Assembly (NCBI GenBank): GCA_947069175.1
Contig: CAMTDV010000017.1
Span: 51,531,137 to 51,595,136 of the forward strand
Direction of reading: 5' to 3'
Length of the DNA stretch: 64,000 nt
Source of the DNA: Scalesia atractyloides
Taxonomy: Eukaryota > Streptophyta > Magnoliopsida > Asterales > Asteraceae
A program made the position numbers and the translations under genes. Positions 10,901 through 21,900 of the stretch are shown one piece after another. The first letter of the stretch is position 1; each line of letters opens with the position of its first letter. Below the pieces are notes generated by a model. That model was not told where the DNA came from. It saw only the letters and a program-made list of their open reading frames with translations, and did no database searches.

Positions 10901-11756
10901 ATGTACTTATGTGGTTAGTTGTGATTAGGATAACAAAACAAGTGTAATACCATAAGAACATGGTGGATACGCTGCTGGTACTTCCTATATATAAGTATTC
11001 TTATTGCATTACTCTTTTAGCGTTATTCGAGTCACTCTAGGATCTTGTGTACGACAGATTTCAATGTTCGATATCCAAATCCTTAAAGAATCCTTTCATG
11101 ATTTGTATTATAGATTCTTAGAAGGATATTTAATATTATTGTAAATCATTGATTGATATCTAATATACTCACGCAAGTATTGACCGATTTCAGTATAGTT
11201 ATTGATTATCCTTAATTGGATTTCTTATAACATACTCTCAAGTTTATGGACGGTTTCAATATGTTTACAAAGAACAAAGTACAATTTTCAATGGCATAAA
11301 AATTTCTTAGTATTAACCATATTCCCATATACAAAACTCATTTTATCACAACTTTCATAATCAAGTTAATGCATTGCAATACTAAATCTTTTGCCAATCC
11401 TTGGCTACAAATAGTCCGTTTTCAATCGGACAACTCTCATAGTTGTCGAAGTATTGCAACACTAAACTTTTTGCCATTAACTTGGCTAACAAAACTATGT
11501 ACTTGCCAACATTGTTTGTTGACGTCTCTTTTTCACATATGTTTCATGTTGATGATTATTCAAGTATGCTACACATAGGAATGCACTCGGGCTTTAGACT
11601 TCTTTAAACAAAAGATAATTTGTTGTATTCATTATATTGTAAAACAATGTTATTAATAATGAAATAATTTAGTACCAGTTGTGGCTGAGCAATTTGTAAC
11701 GTGACTCCTCGATATTTCCGTCGCGTGTTGTTGTATTACGCGATCGGGGTGTTACA
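7905..11756 (+). repeat. First LTR of element B, 3.85 kb
   Basis: It runs from TGTGACATCC to GGTGTTACA and is followed by the Met primer site. A TATA box (CTATAAATACC) lies near 8882. The intact target sequence used by element A in the sister LTR is visible at 8930-8934 (CTTAG). A 126-140-bp tandem array lies at 10262-10895. Compared with the second LTR it lacks about 190 bp near 9270. No protein is encoded; frames at 8199-8435, 8823-9110 and 9863-10093 look like chance ORFs. Confidence 0.85.
10262..10895. repeat. Tandem repeat, five units of 126-140 bp, in B LTR
   Basis: Units restart at about 10262, 10381, 10507, 10644 and 10784 with CTACCTATCTTTATAGTTAG-like words, then GTTTAAAGTACTAATTGGTA. 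The array is bracketed by two copies of an ~80-bp sequence containing CTTCCTATATATAAGTG (10121-10200 and 10958-11035). Confidence 0.85.
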
Positions 11757-11759
11757 AAT

Positions 11760-11771
11760 TGGTATCAGAGC
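11760..11771 (+). other. Primer binding site of element B
   Basis: TGGTATCAGAGC lies three bases after the LTR and is a perfect match to the plant initiator-Met tRNA site. The noncoding leader runs on to 12907. Confidence 0.9.
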
Positions 11772-12907
11772 ACTGGTTATAGGGAATTAGGTTATTAGAA
11801 TGCCTTTAACCTAGTCTATAACCCTTCTAGGGACCCGAACATGAGTAGACTTAGGATTTCTATCCTAATCCTCATCCTTACTCGTGCCACAACCACTCTA
11901 TGATTCACAAATCAAATATCCTTAGATGGTTTATCCTAAATCCTTAGGCTTTATGCCTTAAGGAATTTCTCAAAAAAATTTACTTTCAAAATACTTTCAT
12001 TGGAATGTTTCTTAGTTATTTTCACAAACTTTTTCGTCAAAATATTTCTCGACATGTTCATCTCAAGTATTATATCTAAAATGTTTTCTCAAACGCTCTC
12101 AACAAAATGTTTCTCAACTTATTTATCTCAAACAACCTATCAAAAAGATTTCTCAAAATGTTTTACTCTCAAACATTTTCCGTCGAAATCTTGGGTTTTA
12201 TTAATGTGAACTCATGCAATCTGGAAGGGTGAACGCCTGTACCCCGAGTTTTCTGTCTAAGGCTAGAGTGTTCGTACAAATTCGCATTTTTCGGACCAGT
12301 CACTCTTACCTGGGAACTCTTAGGGTGAGTGTTCACTTATAGGCTAAAGCATGTCTTCTCGAAACATTATGAAAACCCATCTACCTTGATCAGTCGAACG
12401 ATTTACTGCTACCTGTATGACACTACTCCGACATGTTGCCTTTGGCAATAATATGTTACGACTATATTCAATGCAATTGGAACAAATTTCATTTTTATCT
12501 CTCGACACTTTACAATCATAGTTTATTTTCAATAACTACTTTTGTCTTTCAAATTTTCAGAACTTTTATTCTTTTGGATGAGAGTTTTCAAATTTTATAC
12601 ACGGAGTTTCTTTATTTCAAAAAAAAATTCGATTAAAAATATTTCCATCTTAAACATTAATTTTCAAAAGGTAATGAATTTTCAACACAAACCATTTACT
12701 TGGTTTGTATTTTCTCATCCAAAAATATAACAAAAGTTCATTTTTAAACAAGTTTCGAAACAAAATCCACAATACTATTTTCCTAAATACAAAACAAGAT
12801 TTGAACGAATACCAAGTTGAGATTTTCAATTCACTATGGTGTTTGGATTTACAACAATTTTACCAAAATCTAACTTATTTTGTTTTCGTTATAGCTACTT
12901 CTTCAAG
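11772..12907 (+). other. Leader of element B
   Basis: AT-rich untranslated leader between PBS and gag with no gene. Its first ~440 bp recur after the second LTR (30131-30569). Short frames at 12000-12209 and 12433-12730 are low-complexity noise. Confidence 0.7.
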
Positions 12908-14019
12908 ATGCCTCCTCATCGTGACGTAACGAGGAACGCTGAAATAGCGGCAATGATAGCTCAGCAAATAGCTGCTGTACTCCCGAACATTGTGGCCCAA
13001 CTCAATCAAGTCTACTACAATAACAATAACAACAACATCAATGTTCCTACGCCATGTAACTACAAACATTTCAACTCGGCTAAACCACTTAAGTTTAATG
13101 GGTCTGAAGGAGCAACTGGGCTCCTACAATGGTTTGAGAGTATAGAAAGCACATTCCGCCATGTTTAGTGTTCTAATGAACGCAAGGTAGAGTTCGCCTC
13201 GAGTGTTTTCCAAAACAGAGCACTCACTTGGTGGAACGGGGTCATGAGAGACAGAGGTGCAGAAGTAGCTATGGCACAAACGTGGGAAGAATTCAGGAAT
13301 CTTATGTTGAAAGAATTTTGTCCACGAAACGAAATAAGGGCACTCGAAAACTAATTTTATTACCTTAAACAAGATAGTGGGGAGAACCGTGCCTACACTG
13401 ACCGGTTTGAACAGTTAAGCCTACTCTGCCCCACTATGGTCACACCTTTGGATCGGGCCATTGAGAAATACATTGATGGCTTATCTGATCCAGTCCAAGA
13501 TATTGTCACTGGTAGCAAACCCGCAACGCTTAGGGAGGCTAAGGAATTAGCCGCTACCCTAACTGACTCCCAAGTTAGAAAAGGGAAACTATTTCGAAAG
13601 GGAGACAAGAAACGAACTACACAAGAAACAAAGGATGAACCTTCCAAAAATTCTAAGAAGCGTAAAACTTCAAAGAATTTTATGATCGCTGCACCAATCC
13701 CACTTTATTCAGTACCCTTTAGGGGGTCTTATCGTGGGAACATCCTCGGTGCAATCGTTGCAACTATCACCACCCAGCAAATTCTCCATGCCGCCAGTGT
13801 ATAATCTGTGGTCTTTTTGGACATCTAGCTGTGACCTGTCGCATCCAAAGCCAAGCGGCCCCTACTCAAACATGCCCTCGCTATCCAGCTGGAGCATGTT
13901 TCAATTGCGGTGATTTAAATCATTTCAAGCGAAACTGCCCTAAGCTTGCTAATGCTAATGGACGAATGTACAATGTCAATGAGGTTCAAGCTGATGATCA
14001 AGCACTCATGATCATTTGA
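12908..14019 (+). pseudogene. gag: Gag of element B, broken
   Basis: The ATG at 12908 opens with IAAMIAQQIAAVLPNIVAQL. A retrotransposon Gag core follows (LLQWFESIESTF, ALTWWNG, FCPRNEI), then a lysine-rich stretch and a C-terminal zinc knuckle CFNCGDLNHFKRNC (CX2CX4HX4C). In-frame stops occur at 13166-13168 and near 13351, and there is a frame change near 13800, so it cannot be translated whole. It stops at 14017-14019 before any protease motif. The knuckle and WF..E..F signature identify it as the same Ty3 Gag family as A, G and H, but from a distinct lineage. Confidence 0.85.
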
Positions 14020-15293
14020 ACCTTTACATTTTCTTTTTATTATCCAAGAACTATGAACAATATTTCAATAATATTTGTAATGACAATATAAATTTCAAGA
14101 AGTTTTTCTTCATTCTTGTTATTCATATTTCGGTTACAAATTCCAATATGATTACACTGTGTGTAATTTACAACTACATACCAACTTTGAGGATTCTGTT
14201 CTTTATTGTTAGGAACTAAATCTCGCAAGAATAGCATTTTATGACTTGCACACTAGTGCGTTCATACAATCGCTGCAAAACAAACACTACAAATACTATG
14301 TGCCTATTACTATCACTTTTGTTTTCATGACATTACATGCGTGATTGATCATCTGTCATGTATAGCACATGATTACAAATACATTTTTGCCTAAGTATGT
14401 TGACTTAGCATACCTAGCACGTGATTTCAAGACATTTTACGACATACTTACACTGTTTATGACAAATTATGCTTAGTATATGATGCATACTACGAGTATG
14501 GTTAGTGTGAAACATATATTAATATTCGTACTAGAATGAAATACCTGCTACTAGTCTTGTTGAATGCAAAACAAGTAGTGTTATCATTACTAGTATGAAA
14601 CACGCCCAAATTCAGTAGTTATTGTGTTGCGACGATGTATGTTTGATTTCAATAATGGTACTTCCTATATATAAGTGTTCTTATTGTGTTATTCTTCGGA
14701 ACGTTACCAGGATTGCTTGAAGGTTTTATGTTATCTTGGACCAATATGTGATTATGTGATGATTTGATATTTGTTTATTGGATACAATGACGATTGACGA
14801 GTACATTCATTAACTCAATTCGAGCCGACCGGGAGTATATTATGGTGTTAAAGGTGATGACCTTGATGCCATAGGTATGTTGACCCGTCTCCTATGCATG
14901 GGATGCTCATGGTACATGGGATGTACCTCGTGGGACGTTAGAAACCGTGTACGTATGGCCAGGCTTGAATGTACACCCCATTTTGTTTGCTTAGAATTTA
15001 CACTACAAGCTTAGTATAACATAGTGCCATACAAAACAATTTTAATAGACTCGATGAAACAATTTATTATACTCGATGACATTTTTAAAGATTCACAATT
15101 ACTAAAGGTTTAAAAACCTTAAGAATACTTTGAATACCCTTACTCGCACTTGAATCCCCCAAACATTTCCATCGTCAAGCGATACTCCGCATCTATGGGA
15201 TCTCGAGCCTTGTTATCCTTCAGTTGTTTCAAACACACTCTACGGTGTCCTTCGAATAAATTTCGGGACGAAATTTTCTAAAGTAGGGGAGAC
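14020..15293 (+). other. 3' internal remnant of B, no pol; hairpin and polypurine tract
   Basis: No protease, RT or integrase remains. A stretch at about 14655-14710 (CTTCCTATATATAAGTGTTC) repeats LTR sequence. At the end, the inverted repeat AAATTTCGGGACGAAATTT (15258-15276) is followed by the polypurine tract AAAGTAGGGGAGAC (about 15280-15293) directly before the second LTR. Frames at 14016-14237 are shadows. Confidence 0.7.
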
Positions 15294-16360
15294 TGTGACA
15301 TCCGAGACATTTCAATCATTTTGAAAATTCAAAATGTGGTTATATTCAAAAACAATTTCACAAATTCAGACCTTGTTTGATTTCAAACCCATAAGCCTCT
15401 TCTAGAAGCGAAATCGCGAGACATTTCAATCATTTTGAAAATTCAAAATGAGGTTATATTACGTAAACGCAACCCGTTTGACGCAACATACAGTTGGGAA
15501 CAATGACACAAGCTAAACATACCATAAATATCATATACATAACTTAGAAATAAGTTTTGAAGGGTCCGGTACGGCAAAAACAAGTTTATTCAAGCTCAAG
15601 GGCTGTTTTGCAAATTCTGCGAACCTATGCCGACTCGCGTATTTCTTAATCCGGAACATGTACGCATATCCAATTTTTTTTTATCTTTAAAATCTTGTAT
15701 TTTTGTGGTTGTAATGCAAAAATAGCATTCGTTACGCATTTACGATTTGCGCGTTCGTTACGATTTTCGTTGTAATTAACCGAAAACCGCAACCGTACGA
15801 CCGAACGAGCCGACATCGGTGACATCTCAGGGCATACTTCAAGTTCTCTATGCCTTGTCATCCTTATGAAGCTTGAAAATGAGGTTTACGGGTGTTAGAA
15901 GTGCCAAAACACGACAAAACAAAGTTAGAGGTTTTTGTCTTACGTCATTTGGAATCTTCGCCTGTCTTAAACTTTTATAAACCTTAAGACGTGATATGTC
16001 GTCAAGCATCTCATATAAATATTATTTGCTAAATTTTATAATAATCAATGGGTAATATTATTTATTTATTAAATAAATTTAAAAACTCACAAACTCATAC
16101 CAAACATTTATAAAATTTAACAAGGTTTATATAAAAAGAATGGGTTTTTATAAAAAAAAAAAAGATGAATCTTCCATGTACACCTTTTTGTTTTACCCCT
16201 TGTTTTGAAGACATGGTTTATATAAACCACCTAACACTTGCCTTCCATGCATTTTCATTCTTACACTTGTCTTGCCCATGTTGACACCTACACCCTTTTA
16301 CTCTCCTATAAATACCAATCTTCTCTTCATCATTTTTTTTTCACACCAAAACTCACTTAG
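15294..16360 (+). repeat. Second LTR of B, part 1 (left of element A)
   Basis: It starts TGTGACATCCGAGACATTTC as at 7905. It carries an extra partial duplication of the first ~40 bp at about 15418-15459. A TATA box is near 16306-16314, and element A is inserted about 50 bp downstream of it, near the expected transcript start. The last five bases, CTTAG, are A's left target duplication. Confidence 0.85.
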
Positions 16361-17424
16361 TGTCACACTCCGACCCGCAGCGGAATAAGAGTCGGGGCAT
16401 AATCGGGTTATCACCAAAGCTCATGACATTTACTATTATGTTTCATATTTAATAAAGTCAAAGTTACATTTTCAAATATCCAAACATGTTCATTCAATAC
16501 AAAGGAAATAAACCAAACATAACAATCCCAACTCTAAAACGTTTTATTCTTCTAATCCAAGTCCTATGTGTTCCTAGCTGCTGCTGGTTCACCTGTATCA
16601 TGTGTAAAATGGGAGTTTTTGGGTCAACATAAGTTGGCGAGTGAACCTTATTAGATAAACATATATTAATAAATTAATTGTTAGTTTATCAATGAAAATT
16701 AGTGCATAATCATAGATGAACAAATGTAAATAATCAAGCAAAGGCAAATAGCAGTCACAACTATAACATACAATATCACATGACAACATACATGATCATA
16801 CCAACATCATACTGTAAATAACATAAATGAAACTGTACGATCAAGGCTCAATCAAACGGATGAAAATGTCTGTGCGATCAAGGCTCAATCAAACGGAGCC
16901 GATCGTATGTGGGCACGCCAGGTTCAACCGCATAATAAAATGGGGAACATGCTCAACGCTCATAATGTAATGGGGAGCGGCGGCCTATGAAATTGCATGT
17001 ACTGAATAATAAATTGCATCCAATAATAAGTACTTAACAGCAACAAACTGAATACACCAGTTCATGATATGATGTATGCACAATGGTTTAGTAATAATAT
17101 ATATATACAAAGACACATGATACACCCCAAAACGTGATTAAAACGGGGAATTTGTAAGATTCACTCACCTTGGGTGCGTTGGATTGGAGATGGTGATATG
17201 CGCACGATTTAGATGAGCGGAACAACAGGGATTACTAACCTAAATAATAACGGAAAATATATTAAATGAGTGGATTTTATTAAAGATTTTAATGAAATTT
17301 TTAGATATATTTTTGTGAGTTTATGGCTTTTTTCTATCTTTAAAAATGTTATTTTTAAGTATTTTTAATTGATTTTTAAATTAAATTAAATAAATAAAAA
17401 TATAAAAAAAGTTGTTTATTTAGT

Positions 17425-17452
17425 GTTGACCGTTGACCGTTGACCGTTGACC
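17425..17452. repeat. Four tandem GTTGACC units (W-box-like)
   Basis: TTGACC occurs four times at 7-bp spacing. The 5' LTR has three copies (25530-25550). TTGACC is the core W-box bound by WRKY factors in plants; any such use here is conjecture. Confidence 0.85.
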
Positions 17453-17473
17453 GGTCGGTTAGCGTATTAGTTT

Positions 17474-17550
17474 GCGCCGGGTGAGGCTCGAACCGGCGAC
17501 CTCCCGTATGCGTGCACGCAGCTCTACCAACTGAGCTACGTGTCTAACCC
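17474..17550 (-). other. tRNA-like cassette, third in order (A 3' LTR)
   Basis: The minus strand carries TAGCTCAGTTGGTAGAGC, identical as far as I recall to the D-arm/A-box region of plant tRNA-Lys, and GGTTCGAGCCT (B box). The 5' half forms a 10-bp stem, CACGTAGCTC with GAGCTGCGTG. A T7 run follows 64 nt downstream. There is no paired acceptor stem, so it is not a functional tRNA. Confidence 0.65.
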
Positions 17551-17640
17551 GAAATAATCTTGTTTTTATTTATACTTATACACTTATTCAGTTAATCCGA
17601 ATTTCCTTTATTTACAAAAACATTTTAATTCAATCGGACC

Positions 17641-17718
17641 GGTGCTCGTGACGGGTTTCGAGCGCGCGACGTGTGGTTCATGTTGCACACAGTCCACCGC
17701 TGGACTGTGTGTCTAACC
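17641..17718 (-). other. tRNA-like cassette, second in order (A 3' LTR)
   Basis: The hairpin ACACAGTCCA..TGGACTGTGT is perfectly paired; the B box is degenerate (GCTCGAAACCC). A T5 run lies 21 nt downstream (17616-17620). This is the CAGTCCA type, where G and H have the CCCAGCCCA type. Confidence 0.6.
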
Positions 17719-17805
17719 TGGTTATTATCTCAGTTTTTATTATACTTAACAACTAACTGGGTTATCCCGATTTAGTTTAAACAAAAAGGCCTTTTATTAT
17801 ACAAG

Positions 17806-17888
17806 GAGTGCGTGGAGCAGGGATCGAACTCGGGACGTGTATGGTTTTTGTTTGCACACAGTCCACCGCTGGACTGTGTGTCTAACCC
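17806..17888 (-). other. tRNA-like cassette, first in order (A 3' LTR)
   Basis: Same ACACAGTCCA/TGGACTGTGT hairpin as its neighbour, with a better B box (AGTTCGATCCC). A T5 run is 19 nt downstream (17783-17787). Confidence 0.6.
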
Positions 17889-18734
17889 GTTTATAACTCC
17901 GATTTTAATTAACCTTATATCATCACTGAACTCGTCTTCTTCATTACAAATGCAGACATCAATCAAACAACCGATACGCGATTAATTTAGTTAATGAACA
18001 TGATGTCCAGTTTGAATGCATTGAACCGAAAAGTTTGGGGAAAGAAGATACCGAACAGATCGTCTTCTTCAGAGAATCCGGTGAAACTTGTCGGCTCTGT
18101 TTTTGGAACCTTCGGCTGTGAGAATCAATTAACAGGTTTAAGGGATTAGATGTGAAATTGAACTAATGAGTATTGATTATCAGTACGTTGGAATGAGCAT
18201 ACCGGTAATCAACGAGTTTCCGACAATTCCAGAAGTTTTCCGGCGAAAACAGAAAGTCCAGCAATGTCGTCTGTGGTTGATTATGAGCGATGGGTTAATG
18301 TTAGTAAGGTTCTAATAATGGATTGAAACCGTAAAGTAGAAGTATTTTACCGGTTTGAGTTGAATACGGTTTTCCGGCGACTTTTGCAGAAAATTCCGGC
18401 GAGCTGTTTTAGGCGTTCTGATGGTCTGAAAATGCGACGAAAATGAAATGGAGTGTTGGTATGATATCTCTGAGTCGCGAGAGTGGTCTGAAGTTTGTGT
18501 AATTCTGGACTTGATGATTTTTCGGTTTTAAAAACCGACAATGATGAGTCTTTAAGTTTAATCAATTCCGATTTGCTTAGAAACCGTCGTGCATCGGTTA
18601 TAAACTGAATGTGTGAAATAAACAATGAAATGACGATTGGTTTGCCGATTACCGTTTTTCAGATAGCGGAACCGGTTTCAACTGGGTTTGTGTATAAATT
18701 TCGTTTGTGTTTCTAGAGTTAGCAGAAAACACAA

Positions 18735-18815
18735 TGTGGCGGAGTGGTCTTGGGAGTGAGTGTTAAGTTGTTGAAGGGTGTCTTGGCTGACCCGGGTTCG
18801 AGTCCCGGCAGCGTT
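18735..18815 (+). other. Opposite-strand tRNA-like unit (A 3' LTR)
   Basis: TGTGGCGGAGTGGTC at the start and a perfect T-arm CCGGG/TTCGAGT/CCCGG resemble a tRNA-Ser/Leu-type gene. It points against the element's transcription, in the U3 region. The acceptor stem does not pair. Confidence 0.6.
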
Positions 18816-18959
18816 ATAATTTATTTATTTATTTTATTTTAACTTTTCATCAAATATAATTTTTATAGTTTAGTTTATTTATTAATTATGTATTGTTTTA
18901 AATCAAAATAATAATAATTATTCGACATAACTTTTATAACTTGATATTCGTCCCGAAAT

Positions 18960-21900
18960 TTAAGTAGTTGAAGTAGTAGGAAAAAGATGCGGGTATTTTT
19001 CACGCATTGAGTCTTCACGTTCCCAAGTAAACTCAGGTCCCCGTTTCGACTCCCAGCGTACCCTAACAATTGGAATGCGACTTCGTCGAAGACGTTTCTC
19101 CCCGTAGTCCATGATCTCCACTGGTCTTTCAATAAAATGCATAGATTCATCAATCTGAATATCTTCCAGCGGAATATGGAGATTCCCATCAACAAGGCAC
19201 TTCTTCAAGTTCGACACGTGGAATGTGGGATGAATCCTGTTGAGTTCTTCTGGTAAGTCAAGCTTGTATGCTACAGGACCTACTCTTTCGAGTATCTTGA
19301 AAGGTCCTACGTAACGAGGTGCTAGCTTCCCCTTTTGACCAAAATGAACTACTCCCTTCCACGGTGATACTTGTAAAAGCACATGATCACCAATGTTAAA
19401 CTCTAAGGGCTTCCGTCGTTTATCTGCATAACTCTTTTGACGACTTTGAGCCGCTAGAAGATTGTTTCGAATTTGATGAATCTTATCTGTGGTTTCTTGG
19501 ATCAATTCTGGACCAGTAATTTGTGCTTCCCCAATTTCGTGCCAACATACAGGAGATCGGCACTTACGACCATATAAGGCTTCAAAAGGTGCCATGCCGA
19601 TGCTCGAATGATAGCTGTTGTTGTACGAAAATTCAACTAATGGTAGGTGGGCGTCCCAATTTCCCTTGAAGTCTATGACACATGCTCTAAGCATATCTTC
19701 AAGAGTTTGAATGGTGCACTCAGACTGTCCATCAGTTTGAGGATGATAGGCGGTACTGAGATCTAATCGTGTGCCCATAGCGGATTGAACTGCTTGCCAT
19801 GTTCCTGAGGTGAAACGACCATCACGATCAGAAATAATACTCAACGGTACCCCATGTCGGCTTACGATTTCGTTGATATAAATACATGCAAGCTTTTCGT
19901 TCTTGAAATCTTCGTGGATAGGAATAAAGTGAGCTGGTTTTGTAAGTCGGTCTATAATCACCCATATAGTGTCATACCCACCAGAAGTGCGAGGTAACCC
20001 GGTAATGAAATCCATGGTTATATTTTCCCACTTCCATACAGGTATTTCCGGTTGGACTAGAAGTCCTGAGGGTCTTTGGTGTTCAGCCTTCACCTTGGAA
20101 CATGTGAGACACTTGGAAACAAAAACGGCAATATCCTTCTTCATTCCAGGCCACCAATAGGTGTATCGTAGGTCTTGATACATCTTATCGGCTCCTGGGT
20201 GTATAGAATATCGCGTTTTGTGAGCTTCATTCATAAGAGTTTCACGAAGATTGTTGTGGTTAGGAATCCATATACGATCTAGGTAATACAGAATACCGTC
20301 TGATTTAGTTTCAAGTTTTAGCTCGGCTCCACAGGACATCTCCTTTCGTACATCTTCTTCTGTTATTGAAACGTGTTGGGCTTCTCGAATTTGATCTTTA
20401 ATGTCGGTTATAATTTGCGAACATAGAAGATGAATGGAGTTCGCATAACCCTTTCGACTAAGTGCATCAGCCACCACATTTGCTTTACCGGGGTGGTATC
20501 TAATTTCACAGTCGTAATCATTCAGAAGTTCGACCCATCTTCGTTGCCTCATATTTAACTCTTTTTGATTGAAGATATGTTGAAGACTCTTGTGGTCAGT
20601 GTATATTTCACACTTAGTACCATAGAGATAATGTCTCCATATCTTAAGAGCGAATACAACGGCTCCAAGTTCTAGGTCATGAGTGGTGTAGTTCTTTTCA
20701 TGCGTCTTGAGTTGTCTCGAGGCATAAGCTATGACTTTTCCTCTTTGCATGAGAACGCAACCTAATCCTTGCCCTGACGCGTCGCAATAGACTACAAAAT
20801 CATCACAACCTTCAGGAAGAGTGAGGATTGGTGCATCACAAAGTTTTTGTTTAAGAGTTTGAAAATCTTCTTCTTGCTTGGGTCCCCATACGAAAGGTTT
20901 TCCCTTATGAGTTAAAGCCCTGAGTGGCACAGCAATGCGAGAGAAGTTTGAAATGAACCGACGATAATAGCCAGCTAGTCCAAGAAAAGATCTTACTTCA
21001 GTTGGTGTACGTGGAGCTTGCCATTCTTGAACTGCTTTAATCTTTGAAGGGTCAACATGTATTCCTTTGTCATTGACTACATGCCCGAGGAATTGCACCT
21101 CTTTTAACCAGAATTCACATTTGGAGAACTTGGCATAAAGCTTCTCCTTTTCTAAAAGTGCAAGAACGAGTCGAAGATGACGCTCATGATCAGCTTTAGA
21201 TTTTGAATAAATAAGAATATCGTCGATGAAGACTATAACAAATCGATTAAGATAAGGTTTGCAGACTCTGTTCATTAGGTCCATGAAGACAGCTGGTGCG
21301 TTGGTTAATCCAAACGGCATAACCATGAATTCATAGTGGCCATAACGAGTTTGAAAAGCAGTCTTAGGGACGTCTTCTTCATGCACTCTAAGTTGATGAT
21401 AGCCAGATCGAAGATCGATTTTTGAAAAGCAGCTGGCACCTTGTAGTTGGTCAAGAAGATCATCAATGCGAGGTAAAGGATAGCGATTTTTGATGGTTAA
21501 CTTGTTGAGCTCTCTGTAGTCGATGCACATACGGAAAGATCCATCTTTCTTCTTTACAAAGAGGACAGGTGCACCCCAAGGCGATGAGCTAGGACGTATG
21601 AATCCCTTGTCAGTCAACTCTTGCAATTGACTGGCTAGCTCTTGCATTTCAGAGGGGGCTAACCTATATGGAGACTTTGCAACTGGTGTAGCACCAGGTA
21701 TAAGATCAATACGGAATTCGACGTCTCTAACTGGAGGAAGTCCTGAAATGTCGTCAGGAAAAACTTGTGGGAAGTCTTTTACTACAGGAATGTCTTCAAG
21801 TTTCTTCTCTGCGATTTCCTTTTTGATGATATGGGCTAAAAACGCGACATAATTCTTGCGAAGATATTTTTGAGCTTGAAGACAAGACATTAAGCTGAGT

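Larger units (their letters stand above)
17240..18202 (-). other. Putative leader intron in A 3' LTR
   Basis: On the minus strand ACCG/GTATGC at 18202 and TATTTAG/GTTAGTA at 17240 resemble plant splice sites. The same flanking exon words occur at matching places in G and H. It encloses all three sense tRNA-like cassettes. The 5' LTR has the equivalent at 25345-26300. Splicing is inferred, not shown. Confidence 0.4.
16361..18950 (-). repeat. 3' LTR of element A, outer end deleted
   Basis: Homologous to 24444-27050. At 18950 the LTR sequence (ending GATATTCG) joins straight to internal sequence TCCCGAAATTTAAG. The intact LTR continues another 47 bp to TGTTACA. Both breakpoints carry TTCG. The LTR holds three minus-strand tRNA-like cassettes, a plus-strand tRNA-like unit and a TTGACC array. 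A 92-codon minus-strand frame (18625-18347) is shared with the other LTR but shows no domain. Confidence 0.9.

Noticed and set aside
17474..17550. Functional tRNA gene
   Set aside because: A and B boxes are good, but there is no paired acceptor stem or normal anticodon arm; it is called tRNA-like only.
18347..18625. 92-codon ORF present in both LTRs of A (also 26445-26723)
   Set aside because: Shared only because LTRs are copies of each other; no domain. It could be an upstream ORF in the LTR leader, but G and H show nothing comparable.
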